Positions 25,963 through 36,160 of a DNA stretch of 64,000 bases are shown here, one piece after another. Positions within the stretch are counted from its first letter, which is position 1; every line of letters begins with the position of its first letter. Origin of the DNA: Rhodobacteraceae bacterium UBA6213 (GTDB taxonomy: Bacteria > Pseudomonadota > Alphaproteobacteria > Rhodobacterales > Rhodobacteraceae). The translations under genes and the position numbers were made by a program. Location: contig DISJ01000020.1 of NCBI GenBank assembly GCA_002421605.1, forward strand, positions 248,684 through 312,683, read 5' to 3'. Below the pieces are notes generated by a model, which searched no databases, was not told the origin of the DNA, and saw nothing but the letters and a program-made list of their open reading frames with translations.

Positions 25963-26493
25963 TCAGAACAACTCCACGTCATTGCTTGTAACCGGCACCA
26001 CCAGATGTTCTTCAAGCCGTGCCTCGGCGAGGATGCGCTGTCTCGCGCGCCCAGTTTCTGGCCAAAACTCTATTCGGCGCGCCTGATTTCCGCCAAGCGA
26101 TGCATTGACGCAAGTGATGCCCTCGCGGCGCAAGAAGGCGAGCACGAACTCTCCATTCTTGGCGCCGATGTCGGTGAGCCCAGAGATCATCCTTGCGCCA
26201 CCAAACACTTTCGCCTGCAGGCGCGCGCGGTTAGCACCCTGTTTTATGAGTGCGTTAATCAACAACTCCATCGCGTTGATGCCGTAGCTTGCCGACTGCG
26301 CCGTGCTCGAAAAACCGTCCGGCACGAGAAAGTGGTTCATGCCCCCGACCTGTGCCATTGGATCATACATGCAGCTCGCAACGCAGGAGCCAAGGATGGT
26401 CGCAATTGCACCGCCTTGGCCATTTCCAATCGCGTATTCGCCTTGCGCGATGTGGCGTGAACGAAGGTGGATAGCGGGCAGCAGGCAGCTCAA
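25963..26493 (-). CDS. cheD: Chemoreceptor glutamine deamidase CheD
   Basis: CheD, 176 aa, deamidates receptor glutamines and can interact with CheY-P phosphatases. The catalytic set is present: Thr and Cys in TILGSCVASCMYDP and His in GGMNHFLVPD. The only plausible start is TTG at 26493, which overlaps the stop of the ancestral cheB frame and has GAGGG 7 nt upstream. Because cheB now stops early at 26661, ribosomes no longer terminate next to this weak start, which may lower CheD output. Confidence 0.9.
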   Translation of the reverse strand: MSCLLPAIHLRSRHIAQGEYAIGNGQGGAIATILGSCVASCMYDPMAQVGGMNHFLVPDGFSSTAQSASYGINAMELLINALIKQGANRARLQAKVFGGARMISGLTDIGAKNGEFVLAFLRREGITCVNASLGGNQARRIEFWPETGRARQRILAEARLEEHLVVPVTSNDVELF

Positions 26494-27530
26494 GCTTGCG
26501 CCCTCACTGGTTGCGTTGAGGCGTTGCCTGTGATGGCTAGAATGCGACTCGACATTTCGCCAAGTGGCACTGCCTGCTCCGCGCCGCCCGTCTCAAACGC
26601 CGCTCTAGGCATGCCGAACACGACCGAGCTTGCCTCGTCTTGCGCAATACACCGCGCCCCTTACGCGCGCATCCGCGCCATCGCTGCAGCGCCGTCACGA
26701 CCCATACCCGTCAGCAACACGCAGAGGCTGCGCTCGGCCATCGCTTGCGCTGAGTCAAAAAGAACGTCAACCGAAGGGCGATGACCATTGACCGTATCGC
26801 CCGCAATCAACCGGCACCGCGGTATAGGCCCCGCGTCGAGCGCAAGGTGATGTGCGCCGCCGGGGGCGAGATAGACGTGCCCGGGTTCGAGCGGTGCGCC
26901 GTCGTGGGCAAGCGCGATGTGCGGGGCGAACTTCTGCGCAAGGCGGGTTGCAAAGCTCGCCAAGAAGCCAGCCGGCATGTGCTGGGTAATAAGCGTGGGC
27001 GGGCATAGCGGCGGATAGCCTGCAAGCAACGTCTCTATAGCATCGACACCGCCTGTAGACGAGCCGATCAGCACATAGCGCCCGGACCAGCGATAACCCT
27101 TGGTAACAGTGGTAGCGGGCATGTGCGCGCCAACCCTTGGTCGTGCAGAGGCCGCCATAACCAGCGTATCGGCGAGAGTATCGAAGCTGCTGGCAAGATC
27201 GGCGCCGCTGCCCTTGCCGACGCAATCAACTGCGCCAAGCGACAGCGCCTCAAGGGCTGCGGCGCTGCCGCGATGCGTCAACGTAGACACCATCACCACT
27301 GGCATCGGTCTGAGCCGCATCAGTTTTTCGAGGAACGCGATACCGTCCATGCGCGGCATCTCGACATCAAGCGTCAGCTCGTCGGGGTTGAGAGCCTTGA
27401 TTTTCTCGCGCGCATCAAACGGGTCGAAGGCCTCGCCAACGGCAACCAACCGCGGGTCGGCGTCGATGCGCGCGCGGATCAGGCGACGAATAGTGGGCGA
27501 GTCATCGACGATCAGAACGCGCACGGGCAT
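26490..27530 (-). pseudogene. cheB: Chemotaxis methylesterase CheB interrupted by an in-frame TAA
   Basis: The receiver domain (VDDSPTIRR, LDVEMPRMDG) and the methylesterase domain are clear. Ser lies in IGSSTGGVDA, His in TQHMPAGF and Asp in GMGRDGA. After MARMRA a TAA at 26661-26663 ends the protein at 289 aa. The same frame then continues for 56 codons with a typical CheB C-terminus (GARCIAQDEASSVVFGMPRAAF) and ends in TGA at 26490. One base change from a GAA codon would explain the stop. The catalytic triad lies before the stop, so a truncated product might keep some activity. Sequencing error is possible. Confidence 0.85.
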
Positions 27531-27578
27531 GGCATTGGGTCTCCTATTGACGGTATTTCAAGCAGCTGGGGACCGTGT

Positions 27579-30500
27579 TCAAAAGTCCTCCCAGTCGTCG
27601 GCTGCTGTGATGCTGCCGTGTGTGCCGGTGGCTGCGTCAACCCGCGCCCCGCGGCGAGGCGGCGCGACTGTCGGTCTGCGTGTGGCGGGTTGAGCAGCAC
27701 CGGTTTGCATGGGCACACCCGTGCGAAACCGCGCGGTGGTGTCGTTCAGCGATGAGGCACCACGCGTCAGTGCATGGCTTGCCGCTGTTGTCTGCTCGAA
27801 CATAGCGGCGTTGTGCTGGGTTACCTGATCGAGCTGGTTTACGGCGGTGTTGATCTCGGCAAGGCCCGCAGCCTGCTCTTGCGACGAGCCCGCGATCGCT
27901 TCGACTTTTTCTGCAATTTCAGCAACCGAGCCGACAATCTGCTTGAGCGCCATGCCCGCCTGCCCGACCAGATCGACGCCCCGGCGCACCTGCGCGGTCG
28001 ATGAGGTGATCAGCCCGTCAATCTCGCGCGCGGCTTCAGAGGAGCGCTGCGCGAGGGCGCGCACCTCGGATGCCACAACGGCAAAACCGCGCCCCGCCTC
28101 GCCCGCGCGCGCAGCTTCAACCCCAGCATTGAGAGCCAACAGGTTGGTTTGAAAGGCGATATCATCGATCACGCTGATAATTTTTGAGATCTGCGCCGAA
28201 GACGTCGCAATTTCTCCCATCGCAGATACGGCCTGCTCGACGATTGCCCCCGAAGCTTCGGCACTGGCGCGCGCATCGGCGACGGTGCGGCTTGCGCCAC
28301 TCGCGCCCTCTGCCGACGAGCGCACCGAGACTGTCAACTCGTCAAGCGCCGCAGCGGTCTGTTCAAGCGTTGCGGCCTGCTGTTCGGTGCGCCGACTGAG
28401 GTCTTCGGCGGCCGCGGTGATTTCTTTGGCTTCGCTTTCAATGCCCGAAGCGTTTTCCACCACTGCTTGCATCGCATCGCGCAAGTTCGCGGAAGCGGCG
28501 TTGAAATCGGCGCGCAACCGTTCGTAATCGGCGGCAAAGCGCGTCTCGATCTGCGCGGTCAAGTCGCCTTCTGACAGCCGCTCGAGCGCGAGGCGCAGCG
28601 ACTCGACGACGGTTTGCTGTGCAGCAAGCATCTCTTGGCGCTCGGCTTCGGCGGCCCGCAGGCTTTGCTGCGCGGCGGTTACGTCAACCGCCATCACCAA
28701 ATATTTTAGCACCGCGCCTTTGGTGTCGAGCACCGGCGTGACACTGCCGTCAAGCATCACCTCGCCGACTTGACCGCGCATCGTGATACGGCCGTGCACG
28801 GTATCGCCCTTGGCCAGGCGCGCGTGCAGTTCCGTCTCGCCAATCTCGTCAGCGACTTTCGCCTGCATCAGCTCGGAAAAGGCGCGCCCGCAGACATCCT
28901 CAAACGTTTTTCCTAGCATTGACAACAGGTTAGCGTTGGCCGCACACAGCCGCCAGTCTGGATTGAAACTTGCAGTGATCTGATCGCGGTCGATGGCGTT
29001 CAAGGTCGCGACGTTCAATCGTGCCTGGGTTACGTCGCGCCACTCGACGACATAACCAAGCACGCCCTTGCCCGGCATCTGCGCCAATGTAATCTCGAGC
29101 GAATAGTGCCGCGCGCCCAGTGAAATATCGGCATGGTATGGCAGGTTCTCAGGATTCGAAAGAATCGCGCGTATCCGACCGGGCAGCTTATGAAACGTAT
29201 CAATATTGCGCCCGACCAACGCCGCAGCGTCGATATCGGGCGTGACCTTGCGAAACTCTTCGATGGCGTCGTTGACCAGAGAAGCCATCGCCGGATTGAC
29301 GTACGAGATATCGAAATTCGGGGTGGTCATCATCATCGCAGCCGAGGTGCCTTCAAAGGCGGCGCCCTTGACGAAACCTTCCTGCGCCTGCTTGTCAGCG
29401 CCAATCAGAGCCGTACGAAAATTCTCGAGCGCGCGCGCACATTCGCCGATTTCGTCGCCGCGCGCCAGATGCGGTACGCGGTGGAGCAATTCACCCGTGG
29501 CGATGTGGCTCATCGTTGAAACGACCGCTCGCAACGGGCGCGAAAGCGAGCGCGCCAAACCCCAGGCGACGACAATCAGCGTCAACATCAGCCCTGCGCC
29601 TTGCATCAAAAGCGTGCGTGCGAGCGCGCTGATCGGCGCAAAAACCTCGGATGCTTGTTGCTCAAGCACGATGGCATAGCGATTGGCGAGTAAATCCACG
29701 CTATCAAACACAAGATGCGCCGCACCGCCGTTGATGGCGACCGACTCGCTTGCCCCGGCCTCACCTTTGAGCGCACGCGCCACCGCGTCATTCTGCGTCG
29801 CCCGCATCAGCAAGGTCTGTTCTTGCGACAGCCGCAGATTCGAGCGCAGCAGGCCATCGAACCCGACCAGATAGACCTGCCCCGTCTCGCCCAGGCCGCG
29901 CGATTGATTGAGCAAAGCGTCGATTCCGTCACCATTGAGGTGAAAGGCGATCACCCCTAAAAGCTGGCCTTCGCCGCCTTTCACCGGTGCCGCTACAAAG
30001 GCGGCAGGAACACCGCCTGACGGCGCGTAGATCGCGAAATCGGAAGCAACTGCTGCATCACCACCCTCGGCCAGCAGCCGACCCACGAGATGGGCGAGCC
30101 CAGAAGCGGCAAGTGGGCCCTGCAACACGTTGGCCCCGAAATCGGATTGCTTCGCAACCGAGTAGAGCACGTTGCCCCTGACATCGATCAGATAGAGATC
30201 ATAAAGCCCTTTGGTTCGCGCAAGATCGCGCAGGCTGGCATGATACCGACGATGCACGATTGAATAATCGGTCAGATCGCCCGCGTATTCGACTGTGTCG
30301 CGCTGATCTGGGGGCAGGCCGCTACCGACGCCATAAGTCTTGTCGAGATAGGCCGCAGGGTCACCTTCAAGCCGCGACCAGGCCGAAGTAAATTCGCGCA
30401 CCGCGTTCTGTATGCCAAGACTTTCGCCCTGCACACCCGCTTCAATCAGCAGCCCATTCGACCAGTTTTCAACATCGCTTTTGCGATTGGCAAGCGTGGT

Positions 30501-30647
30501 CTGCAACAGGATCATGCTATTGGCGTCGATCACCTTATGCGCGTCGCGGTAGGCCACCGCACCCATCGCACCCAGCCCGGTTAATGCTAAGGCAGCAAGC
30601 ATCAGCGAAAGTTTGACGCCGAGTTTGAGTGTGTTGAACGATAGCAT
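27579..30647 (-). CDS. Methyl-accepting chemotaxis protein with two PAS domains
   Basis: Receptor of 1022 aa. TM1 is at about 13-33, then a periplasmic Cache-type sensor (34-345), TM2 (346-366), HAMP (367-420), two PAS-like domains (about 430-545 and 550-660) and a second HAMP-like helix region. The signalling coiled coil (735-975) has the hairpin tip [29 protein letters not shown] flexible tail ends DDWEDF, fitting the xWxxF docking pentapeptide for CheR/CheB. The start follows GGAGGCTGCAG. It heads the operon mcp-cheB-cheD. Ligand is unknown. Confidence 0.94.
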   Translation of the reverse strand: MLSFNTLKLGVKLSLMLAALALTGLGAMGAVAYRDAHKVIDANSMILLQTTLANRKSDVENWSNGLLIEAGVQGESLGIQNAVREFTSAWSRLEGDPAAYLDKTYGVGSGLPPDQRDTVEYAGDLTDYSIVHRRYHASLRDLARTKGLYDLYLIDVRGNVLYSVAKQSDFGANVLQGPLAASGLAHLVGRLLAEGGDAAVASDFAIYAPSGGVPAAFVAAPVKGGEGQLLGVIAFHLNGDGIDALLNQSRGLGETGQVYLVGFDGLLRSNLRLSQEQTLLMRATQNDAVARALKGEAGASESVAINGGAAHLVFDSVDLLANRYAIVLEQQASEVFAPISALARTLLMQGAGLMLTLIVVAWGLARSLSRPLRAVVSTMSHIATGELLHRVPHLARGDEIGECARALENFRTALIGADKQAQEGFVKGAAFEGTSAAMMMTTPNFDISYVNPAMASLVNDAIEEFRKVTPDIDAAALVGRNIDTFHKLPGRIRAILSNPENLPYHADISLGARHYSLEITLAQMPGKGVLGYVVEWRDVTQARLNVATLNAIDRDQITASFNPDWRLCAANANLLSMLGKTFEDVCGRAFSELMQAKVADEIGETELHARLAKGDTVHGRITMRGQVGEVMLDGSVTPVLDTKGAVLKYLVMAVDVTAAQQSLRAAEAERQEMLAAQQTVVESLRLALERLSEGDLTAQIETRFAADYERLRADFNAASANLRDAMQAVVENASGIESEAKEITAAAEDLSRRTEQQAATLEQTAAALDELTVSVRSSAEGASGASRTVADARASAEASGAIVEQAVSAMGEIATSSAQISKIISVIDDIAFQTNLLALNAGVEAARAGEAGRGFAVVASEVRALAQRSSEAAREIDGLITSSTAQVRRGVDLVGQAGMALKQIVGSVAEIAEKVEAIAGSSQEQAAGLAEINTAVNQLDQVTQHNAAMFEQTTAASHALTRGASSLNDTTARFRTGVPMQTGAAQPATRRPTVAPPRRGARVDAATGTHGSITAADDWEDF

Positions 30648-30733
30648 CTGCAGCCTCCGATATCGCCGTGCGCAGACACGACTTCACGCCTTTGGCAAAA
30701 CCCTTCGCCAAGCGCGACCATTGCCCAGAGTGC

Positions 30734-30748
30734 TGAAGATTCGTTTAA
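30734..30748. promoter_or_regulatory. Candidate CtrA half-site pair upstream of the MCP gene
   Basis: TGAA-N7-TTAA (in gene orientation TTAA-N7-TTCA) differs by one base from TTAA-N7-TTAA. It lies about 87-101 nt before the MCP start, almost the same distance as the site before the other chemotaxis operon. Confidence 0.4.
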
Positions 30749-30758
30749 GGTGCGCGCG

Positions 30759-31541
30759 CTACCAGCGCCCACTGAACGCGGGGCGCAACAGCGTGGCGCG
30801 GCGGCGAAATTCGGAAGGTTCCAGTTGCCCAGCAACGACGCGCTCGGGATTGGCCTGTGCGCGCGCCAACACCCAAGGTGCCAGCCAGCCGGGGAAAAGC
30901 GCAGGCGCCACCGCGCGGGGCACCGCTGCACGCGCGCGGCGCGCCGTCGCGATCTCGACAAGTCCTGTTGCCGCCAGCGCCGCGACTGCCTCCCTGTCGG
31001 GGTCGGGTAGCGGCGGCAACCCGCGCGCAGCTAGCGCAGGCACTGCGCGCAACCAGTTTGCAAGCCCCGCAGCATAGCCAAAACCACGCACCACAGATTC
31101 TGCCGCGTCGGGTGCCCCAAGCGCAAGCGCAGATGCCCACATCAGATTACCCGCTGTCGCCGCGATATGGGCACGCAGTTCCGCCACGTCCGCAAATCCC
31201 GTGCGCCAACATTCGCGCCGCCGCGCCTCGGCCATTGCACCGAGCGGCGCGATCAGCGCGGGGGTTCGGGCAACCAATGGCGCCAATTCGCGCAAAAGCG
31301 GGTGCGCGGGAGTCTTGCCAGCGCCCAGATCATCAAGCGAATCGCACCACCATTGCAACCGCATCTCGGCCACCAAAGGTTCGCCAGAGGCCCAAGGTGC
31401 GCGCGCAAGCTGCAAGTTGAGCGCATAAAGCGGCAAAAGCACCACGCGCGCCGCAGCGGGTGCGGCCAGCGTTGCGGCAAAGCGATCGGGGTCGCCAAGG
31501 CGCACCTCTTCGGCGGCGTCGGTGGGTGCGGTGGAGTTCAT
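30759..31541 (-). CDS. Squalene/phytoene synthase-family protein
   Basis: Protein of 260 aa with the all-helical isoprenoid-synthase-like fold of the phytoene/squalene synthase family, related to mitochondrial NDUFAF6. Seen are LPLYALNLQLARAPW, MRLQWWCDSLDDL, TAGNLMWASALALGAPDAA and GFGYAAGLANWLRAVP. The first Asp-rich motif is reduced to DSLDD and the second is not clear, so true prenyl condensation is doubtful; family members of this type may have other roles. Start overlaps an 85-codon frame by ATGA, itself coupled to cimA. Confidence 0.8.
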   Translation of the reverse strand: MNSTAPTDAAEEVRLGDPDRFAATLAAPAAARVVLLPLYALNLQLARAPWASGEPLVAEMRLQWWCDSLDDLGAGKTPAHPLLRELAPLVARTPALIAPLGAMAEARRRECWRTGFADVAELRAHIAATAGNLMWASALALGAPDAAESVVRGFGYAAGLANWLRAVPALAARGLPPLPDPDREAVAALAATGLVEIATARRARAAVPRAVAPALFPGWLAPWVLARAQANPERVVAGQLEPSEFRRRATLLRPAFSGRW

Positions 31542-31795
31542 ATCAGGTCCGCCTTGATGAGGGCGCAGGTGATGCTTTCACGGCACGTTCTCCATACCGC
31601 GATTTCATCTTTGCGGGCATCTGGCACTTTGGGCAGGCGCGTAGATGGCTGGTCTTTGCGCAGTATTGCTATGCGCAGGGCTAGCCCGGTTTGATCAGAA
31701 GGTTCGAGCGCTTTGCCGTGCCAAGAGGCTTGGGCGCGGGAGCTGGCAGGAAGGCCCTGCCCCAAATCACCAAGGATGCCACCCGCCCGCCTCAT
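31538..31795 (-). CDS. Possible small protein (85 aa) between cimA and the phytoene-synthase-like gene
   Basis: No family recognised. The frame starts with an ATG that overlaps the cimA stop (ATGA) and ends with a TGA that overlaps the start of the next gene (ATGA). That exact fit on both sides is the main support. The product is basic, without a membrane segment, beginning MRRAGGILGDLGQG and ending ITCALIKADLI. Composition is not clearly protein-like, so it may be a chance frame in a 250-nt spacer. Confidence 0.4.
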   Translation of the reverse strand: MRRAGGILGDLGQGLPASSRAQASWHGKALEPSDQTGLALRIAILRKDQPSTRLPKVPDARKDEIAVWRTCRESITCALIKADLI

Positions 31796-33414
31796 GCGGG
31801 GGCCACGCGGTCGCGCACCAACTTCCAGACCATCGCATCCAAGAGTGCCTCAAAACTGGCGTCAACGATGTTGGGGCTGACCCCGACGGTAGACCAGCGC
31901 CGCCCCTGCCCGTCTTCGCTGTCGATAATCACGCGGGTCACGGCTTCGGTGCCGCCTTGGGTGATGCGCACCTTGAAATCGACCAGCTTCATGTCGTCGA
32001 TGCAGGCCTGATACGGACCAAGGTCTTTGCCAAGCGCCTTGGCTAGCGCGTTGACCGGGCCACGGTCGGACCCTGCCGCATCCATGCTTTCAGACACCGA
32101 CAGCATCTTTTTGCCGCCGATTTTCACCACCACCACAGCTTCGGAAAGACTGACCATGCAATCATACTTGTTCTTGCGCCGCTCGACCGTGACGCGGTAG
32201 CGCTTGACCTCGAAATAGTCAGGCAAAAGCCCCAGTTCGCGCCGCGCCACCAGCTCGAAACTCGCCTGCGCGCCGTCATAGGCATAGCCTTGGTCTTCGC
32301 GCTCTTTCACCACTTCAAGGATCCGTGCCAGCCGCGGGTCGCGCGCATCCGCCTCGATCCCGGCCGCCGCGAGGCGCGCGCGCAGGTTCGACTGCCCGGC
32401 CTGATTGCTCATCGGGATGACCCGCGTGTTGCCGACCAGCGCGGGGTCGATATGCTCGTAGGTGGCTGGGTCTTTCTGAATGGCCGAGGCGTGCAGCCCG
32501 GCCTTGTGCGCAAACGCGCTCGCCCCGACATAGGGCGCGCTGCGCAGCGGCACACGGTTGAGAATGTCATCCAGCATCCGGCTTAGCCGCAAGATGCCCG
32601 CCAGTGATGCGTGCGGAACCCCGGTTTCATAGTGGCTCGCGTAGGGTTCCTTGAGCAGCAGCGTCGGCAGCAGGCTGATGAGGTTGGCGTTGCCGCAGCG
32701 TTCACCCAAGCCATTGAGTGTGCCTTGCACTTGGCGCGCACCGGCGTCGATCGCGGCCAACGTGTTGGCCACCGCGTTGCCGGTATCGTCGTGGCAGTGA
32801 ATACCAAGGCGCGCACCGGGAATGCCTGCATCAATGACCTCGCGCGTCACGCGCCCCACTTCGGCAGGCAGCGTGCCGCCGTTGGTATCGCAAAGCACCA
32901 CCCAGCGCGCCCCCGCCTCTAGTGCTGCGTGAAGGCAATCCAGCGCATAGGCAGGGTCGGCGCGGTAACCATCGAAGAAATGCTCGGCGTCAAACAGCGC
33001 CTCGCGCCCCGCCGCCACCACATGCGCAATGCTATCGGCAATGGCCGCGCGGTTTTCGGGCAGGCTGACGCCCAGCGCGGTGGTCACATGATAAGGGTGG
33101 GTCTTGCCGACAAGGCAGACCGCAGGCGTGCGCGCGTTCAGCACCGCCGCCAGCACATCGTCGTTTTCGGCCGAGCGGCCAACCCGCTTGGTCATACCGA
33201 AAGCGGTGAAAGTAGCGCGGGTTTGCGGGCGGCTTTCGAAAAACTCGGAATCGGTCGGGTTCGCCCCCGGCCAGCCTCCCTCGATGTAATCGACGCCTAG
33301 CTCGTCGAGCGCCGCCGCGATCTGCGCCTTTTCCGCCGCCGAAAACTGCACGCCCTGCGTTTGTTGACCATCGCGCAAAGTGGTGTCGAAGATAAAGAGG
33401 CGGTCTTTGGTCAT
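31792..33414 (-). CDS. cimA: (R)-citramalate synthase
   Basis: Enzyme of 540 aa condensing acetyl-CoA and pyruvate to citramalate, the threonine-independent route to isoleucine. The N-terminal TIM barrel starts FDTTLRDGQQTQGVQFSAAEK, and IHCHDDTGNAVAN and LNGLGERCGNANL follow. The C-terminal regulatory LeuA-dimer domain spans about 395-540. Length and the DYIEGGWPGANPTD segment distinguish it from isopropylmalate and homocitrate synthases. A hairpin holds the ribosome site just before the ATG. Confidence 0.94.
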   Translation of the reverse strand: MTKDRLFIFDTTLRDGQQTQGVQFSAAEKAQIAAALDELGVDYIEGGWPGANPTDSEFFESRPQTRATFTAFGMTKRVGRSAENDDVLAAVLNARTPAVCLVGKTHPYHVTTALGVSLPENRAAIADSIAHVVAAGREALFDAEHFFDGYRADPAYALDCLHAALEAGARWVVLCDTNGGTLPAEVGRVTREVIDAGIPGARLGIHCHDDTGNAVANTLAAIDAGARQVQGTLNGLGERCGNANLISLLPTLLLKEPYASHYETGVPHASLAGILRLSRMLDDILNRVPLRSAPYVGASAFAHKAGLHASAIQKDPATYEHIDPALVGNTRVIPMSNQAGQSNLRARLAAAGIEADARDPRLARILEVVKEREDQGYAYDGAQASFELVARRELGLLPDYFEVKRYRVTVERRKNKYDCMVSLSEAVVVVKIGGKKMLSVSESMDAAGSDRGPVNALAKALGKDLGPYQACIDDMKLVDFKVRITQGGTEAVTRVIIDSEDGQGRRWSTVGVSPNIVDASFEALLDAMVWKLVRDRVAPA

Positions 33415-33417
33415 TGG

Positions 33418-33432
33418 CTTGCCTCCGGCAAG
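33418..33432 (-). promoter_or_regulatory. Small hairpin enclosing the cimA ribosome-binding site
   Basis: On the minus strand CTTGCC-GGA-GGCAAG forms a 6-bp stem with a 3-nt loop. The Shine-Dalgarno GGAGG occupies the loop and the first stem bases, 3 nt after which follows CCAATG. The structure could restrain cimA translation. Confidence 0.5.
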
Positions 33433-33481
33433 GGCTCGTTTCGCCGGGCAGCGCCCGCAGCGGCTTCTGACGTGAGGGCGA

Positions 33482-34885
33482 TCATTTCAAGGCCTCAAGT
33501 TGCGCAAGGGATGGTCTTCCAAGCACCGCTGCATTCCCTGACTGCACTTTCCCCTCACGAAGCACCGTCAACTCAACTCCTATCTCGGCGGCTCGAACTT
33601 TGAGCGAGTCAGCCGCGGAAAAGTCTTTGGCTTCTCGCAGGGCCATCCAACGCCGAGCAAGCGCATTTGCCGCTTCAAGGACGGCGGTGTCTACACCTAG
33701 CCCAAAAGAACCTACCGCGCCGAGACTGGGCGTTTCCTCAAGTCCGAGAAACTCCAACCCTGCAGCAAGCTCTAAAGCCTTCACCGATCCTGCAAGCTCG
33801 TGCAGAACTGCAATCGCTCCGGCCGTATTCAGATCATTTGCAAGCGCATCGATCAGCTTTTTCGGCGGAGCCAATGGCCCGACATCATCAAGCGACGCAG
33901 TCAAAGCCCACCACTTCCTTAGCGTCGCCTCCGCCTCTTCCCGCTTCTTCTCGGTCCAATCCATCGGCTTGGAATAATGCGTCCCCAGCAGCACAAACCG
34001 GATCACCTCGCCCGGCACACCCTTGTCGAGCAAATCGCGCACCGTGAAGAAGTTGCCAAGGCTCTTGGACATCTTCTTGCCTTCGACCTGCAGCATCTCG
34101 TTGTGCATCCAGACCTGTGCAAAACTTGCCTCGGGGTGCACGCACATCGACTGCGCGATCTCGTTTTCGTGGTGGGGAAATTGCAGATCTATCCCACCTG
34201 CGTGGATATCAAAGCTCGAGCCCAACAGCGCGTCGCTCATCGCCGAGCATTCGATATGCCAGCCGGGGCGACCTTTGCCCCAAGGGCTATCCCAGCCGGG
34301 TTGATCGTCGGCAGACGGCTTCCAAAGCACAAAGTCCATCGGGTTGCGCTTGTAGGGGGCCACTTCCACCCGCGCGCCTGCGATCATGTCATCAACCGAG
34401 CGCCCCGACAGCGCGCCGTAATGCTCGCGCCAGCTATCGACGGCAAACAGCACATGGCCTTCGGCCGCATAGGCGTGACCGCGCGCGATCAATTCTTCAA
34501 TCATCGCCACCATCTGGGGAATGTAGTCGGTCGCGCGCGGCTCATGCGTGGGGCGCAGTGCGCCCAGTGCATCCATATCGGCGTGATACCAGCCGATGGT
34601 TTCTTCGGTAATGTCGCCAATCGGGCGCCCGGTTGCGGCAGCTTTTGCGATGATCTTGTCATCCACATCGGTGAAGTTGCGCACATAGGTCACGTGACCG
34701 GGCCCATAGACGTGGCGCAGCAGCCGGTAGAGAACATCGAACACCACCACCGGGCGCGCATTGCCAAGGTGCGCGCGGTCATAAACCGTGGGCCCGCACA
34801 GATACATGCGCACATTCGCCGGATCGAGCGGCGCAAACACCTCTTTGCGGTGCGTCATGGTGTTGGTCAGGCGGATGGCCGTCAT
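33482..34885 (-). CDS. cysS: Cysteinyl-tRNA synthetase
   Basis: Class I synthetase of 467 aa. The HIGH-type motif is [15 protein letters not shown] (residues 30-44) and the KMSKS loop is [11 protein letters not shown] (about 275-285). The zinc ligands include the Cys of the first motif and those near [13 protein letters not shown] and [11 protein letters not shown]. The 3' third, encoding the anticodon-binding part, has visibly lower GC and different codon choice than the 5' part. Start ATG is unambiguous from the family N-terminus. The 180 nt upstream hold no recognisable element. Confidence 0.96.
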   Translation of the reverse strand: MTAIRLTNTMTHRKEVFAPLDPANVRMYLCGPTVYDRAHLGNARPVVVFDVLYRLLRHVYGPGHVTYVRNFTDVDDKIIAKAAATGRPIGDITEETIGWYHADMDALGALRPTHEPRATDYIPQMVAMIEELIARGHAYAAEGHVLFAVDSWREHYGALSGRSVDDMIAGARVEVAPYKRNPMDFVLWKPSADDQPGWDSPWGKGRPGWHIECSAMSDALLGSSFDIHAGGIDLQFPHHENEIAQSMCVHPEASFAQVWMHNEMLQVEGKKMSKSLGNFFTVRDLLDKGVPGEVIRFVLLGTHYSKPMDWTEKKREEAEATLRKWWALTASLDDVGPLAPPKKLIDALANDLNTAGAIAVLHELAGSVKALELAAGLEFLGLEETPSLGAVGSFGLGVDTAVLEAANALARRWMALREAKDFSAADSLKVRAAEIGVELTVLREGKVQSGNAAVLGRPSLAQLEALK

Positions 34886-35065
34886 ATCTTACCTCGCGGG
34901 CGCTGCCGGCGGCGGTCTATCAGGTTCATCCGGATTTGCAAAACGAAGGAACGGCCCGCCGACACACAGTCAGTGGCTAATGCAGCAAATGCTGTTTCGG
35001 GTCGTCTTCATGGCGGCGAAACTAGCGCGCCGTCAGCGACTTGCCAAGTGGCTGATGCACGGGTT

Positions 35066-36160
35066 TCAGCGAAACAGCACCAGCGCCCCGGCCGACCATG
35101 CCACGCGGGTGCGGCTGCCATATTCCAGCACCGGGCGGCCAAAGACGTTGCGCATCGAAATGCGCACCACCTTTTCGACCCCGTCAAGGCGCACGTCGTA
35201 ATAGGTCATGTCGCCGTAATAGACGACCTCTTCGATGGTGCCGGGGGTCTCGCGGTCCATCGCCTTCTGGCCATCGTATAGGATCGTCAGGGTTTCTGGG
35301 CGAAAGCCCACGCTGACAGTGCCGTCAGTGGCCCGCCCCGTGCTTTGCGCCGCTTCGATATCGACCCGGCCAAGCCCCGCCACCTCAAGCTGCACCGTAT
35401 CCCCTGCCTCGCCCAGAACGAACGCGGGCAGAAAGTTCATGACGCCAATGAACTCGGCAACTTGGCGCGAATTGGGGCGCCGGTAAAGCACTTCGGGTTC
35501 CGCGAGTTGCAAAATCTCGCCCTCGAACATCACCGCTATACGATCCGACATCACCAACGCCTCTTCCTGATCGTGCGTGACCAGAACAAAGGTAATGCCC
35601 ACCTGGCGCTGAAGCTTGATCAATTCCACCTGCATCTGTTCGCGCATCTTCTTGTCGAGCGCCGAAAGCGGCTCATCCAGCAGCAGCACCTTGGGCTTGA
35701 GGATCAGCGCGCGCGCAAGCGCCACGCGCTGCCGCTGCCCGCCCGAAAGCGCATGTGCCGCGCGCCGCCCATAGCCCTTGAGATTGACCATCTCGAGCGC
35801 TTCTTCGACACGGCGCGCCTTTTCTTCGGTCGTTCCCGCCTCGCGCCGCAGCCCGAAGCCCACGTTCTGCTCGACCGTCAGATGCGGAAAGATCGCGTAG
35901 CTTTGAAACACCATGTTGGTCGGGCGCTGGTTGGCGGGCACATGTTCCATGTGCTTGCCATCAATCATCACTGCGCCCGAAGAAATGTCTTCGAACCCCG
36001 CGATGGTGCGCAACAAAGTGGTTTTGCCGCAGCCCGACGGGCCTAGAAGAGAAAAGAACTCGCCCGCCTTGATGGTGGCGTTGATACCGCGCAGCGCGTG
36101 GTAATCGCCATAGTATTTATGGACATCCTGAAACTCGATCATAGTGGGGCGGGTGGTCAC
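35066..36160 (-). CDS. potA: Polyamine-type ABC transporter ATP-binding protein
   Basis: PotA-like ATPase, 364 aa: Walker [14 protein letters not shown], signature LSGGQRQRVALARALI, Walker B VLLLDEPLSALDKKM, H-loop LVTHDQEEAL and a C-terminal TOBE domain. The start is GTG at 36160, chosen because a perfect GGAGG lies 6 nt upstream and it overlaps the potC stop (GTGA); ATG at 36142 lacks a ribosome site. Last gene of potBCA. Substrate may be spermidine/putrescine or another amine. Confidence 0.9.
   Translation of the reverse strand: MTTRPTMIEFQDVHKYYGDYHALRGINATIKAGEFFSLLGPSGCGKTTLLRTIAGFEDISSGAVMIDGKHMEHVPANQRPTNMVFQSYAIFPHLTVEQNVGFGLRREAGTTEEKARRVEEALEMVNLKGYGRRAAHALSGGQRQRVALARALILKPKVLLLDEPLSALDKKMREQMQVELIKLQRQVGITFVLVTHDQEEALVMSDRIAVMFEGEILQLAEPEVLYRRPNSRQVAEFIGVMNFLPAFVLGEAGDTVQLEVAGLGRVDIEAAQSTGRATDGTVSVGFRPETLTILYDGQKAMDRETPGTIEEVVYYGDMTYYDVRLDGVEKVVRISMRNVFGRPVLEYGSRTRVAWSAGALVLFR

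Noticed and set aside
26661..26663. Recoding (selenocysteine or pyrrolysine) at the cheB internal stop
   Set aside because: The codon is TAA, which is not used for either; no downstream recoding structure was seen.
34788..35201. Open frame on the + strand spanning the cysS-potA gap
   Set aside because: Overlaps both flanking genes in antisense and has no ribosome site or family likeness.
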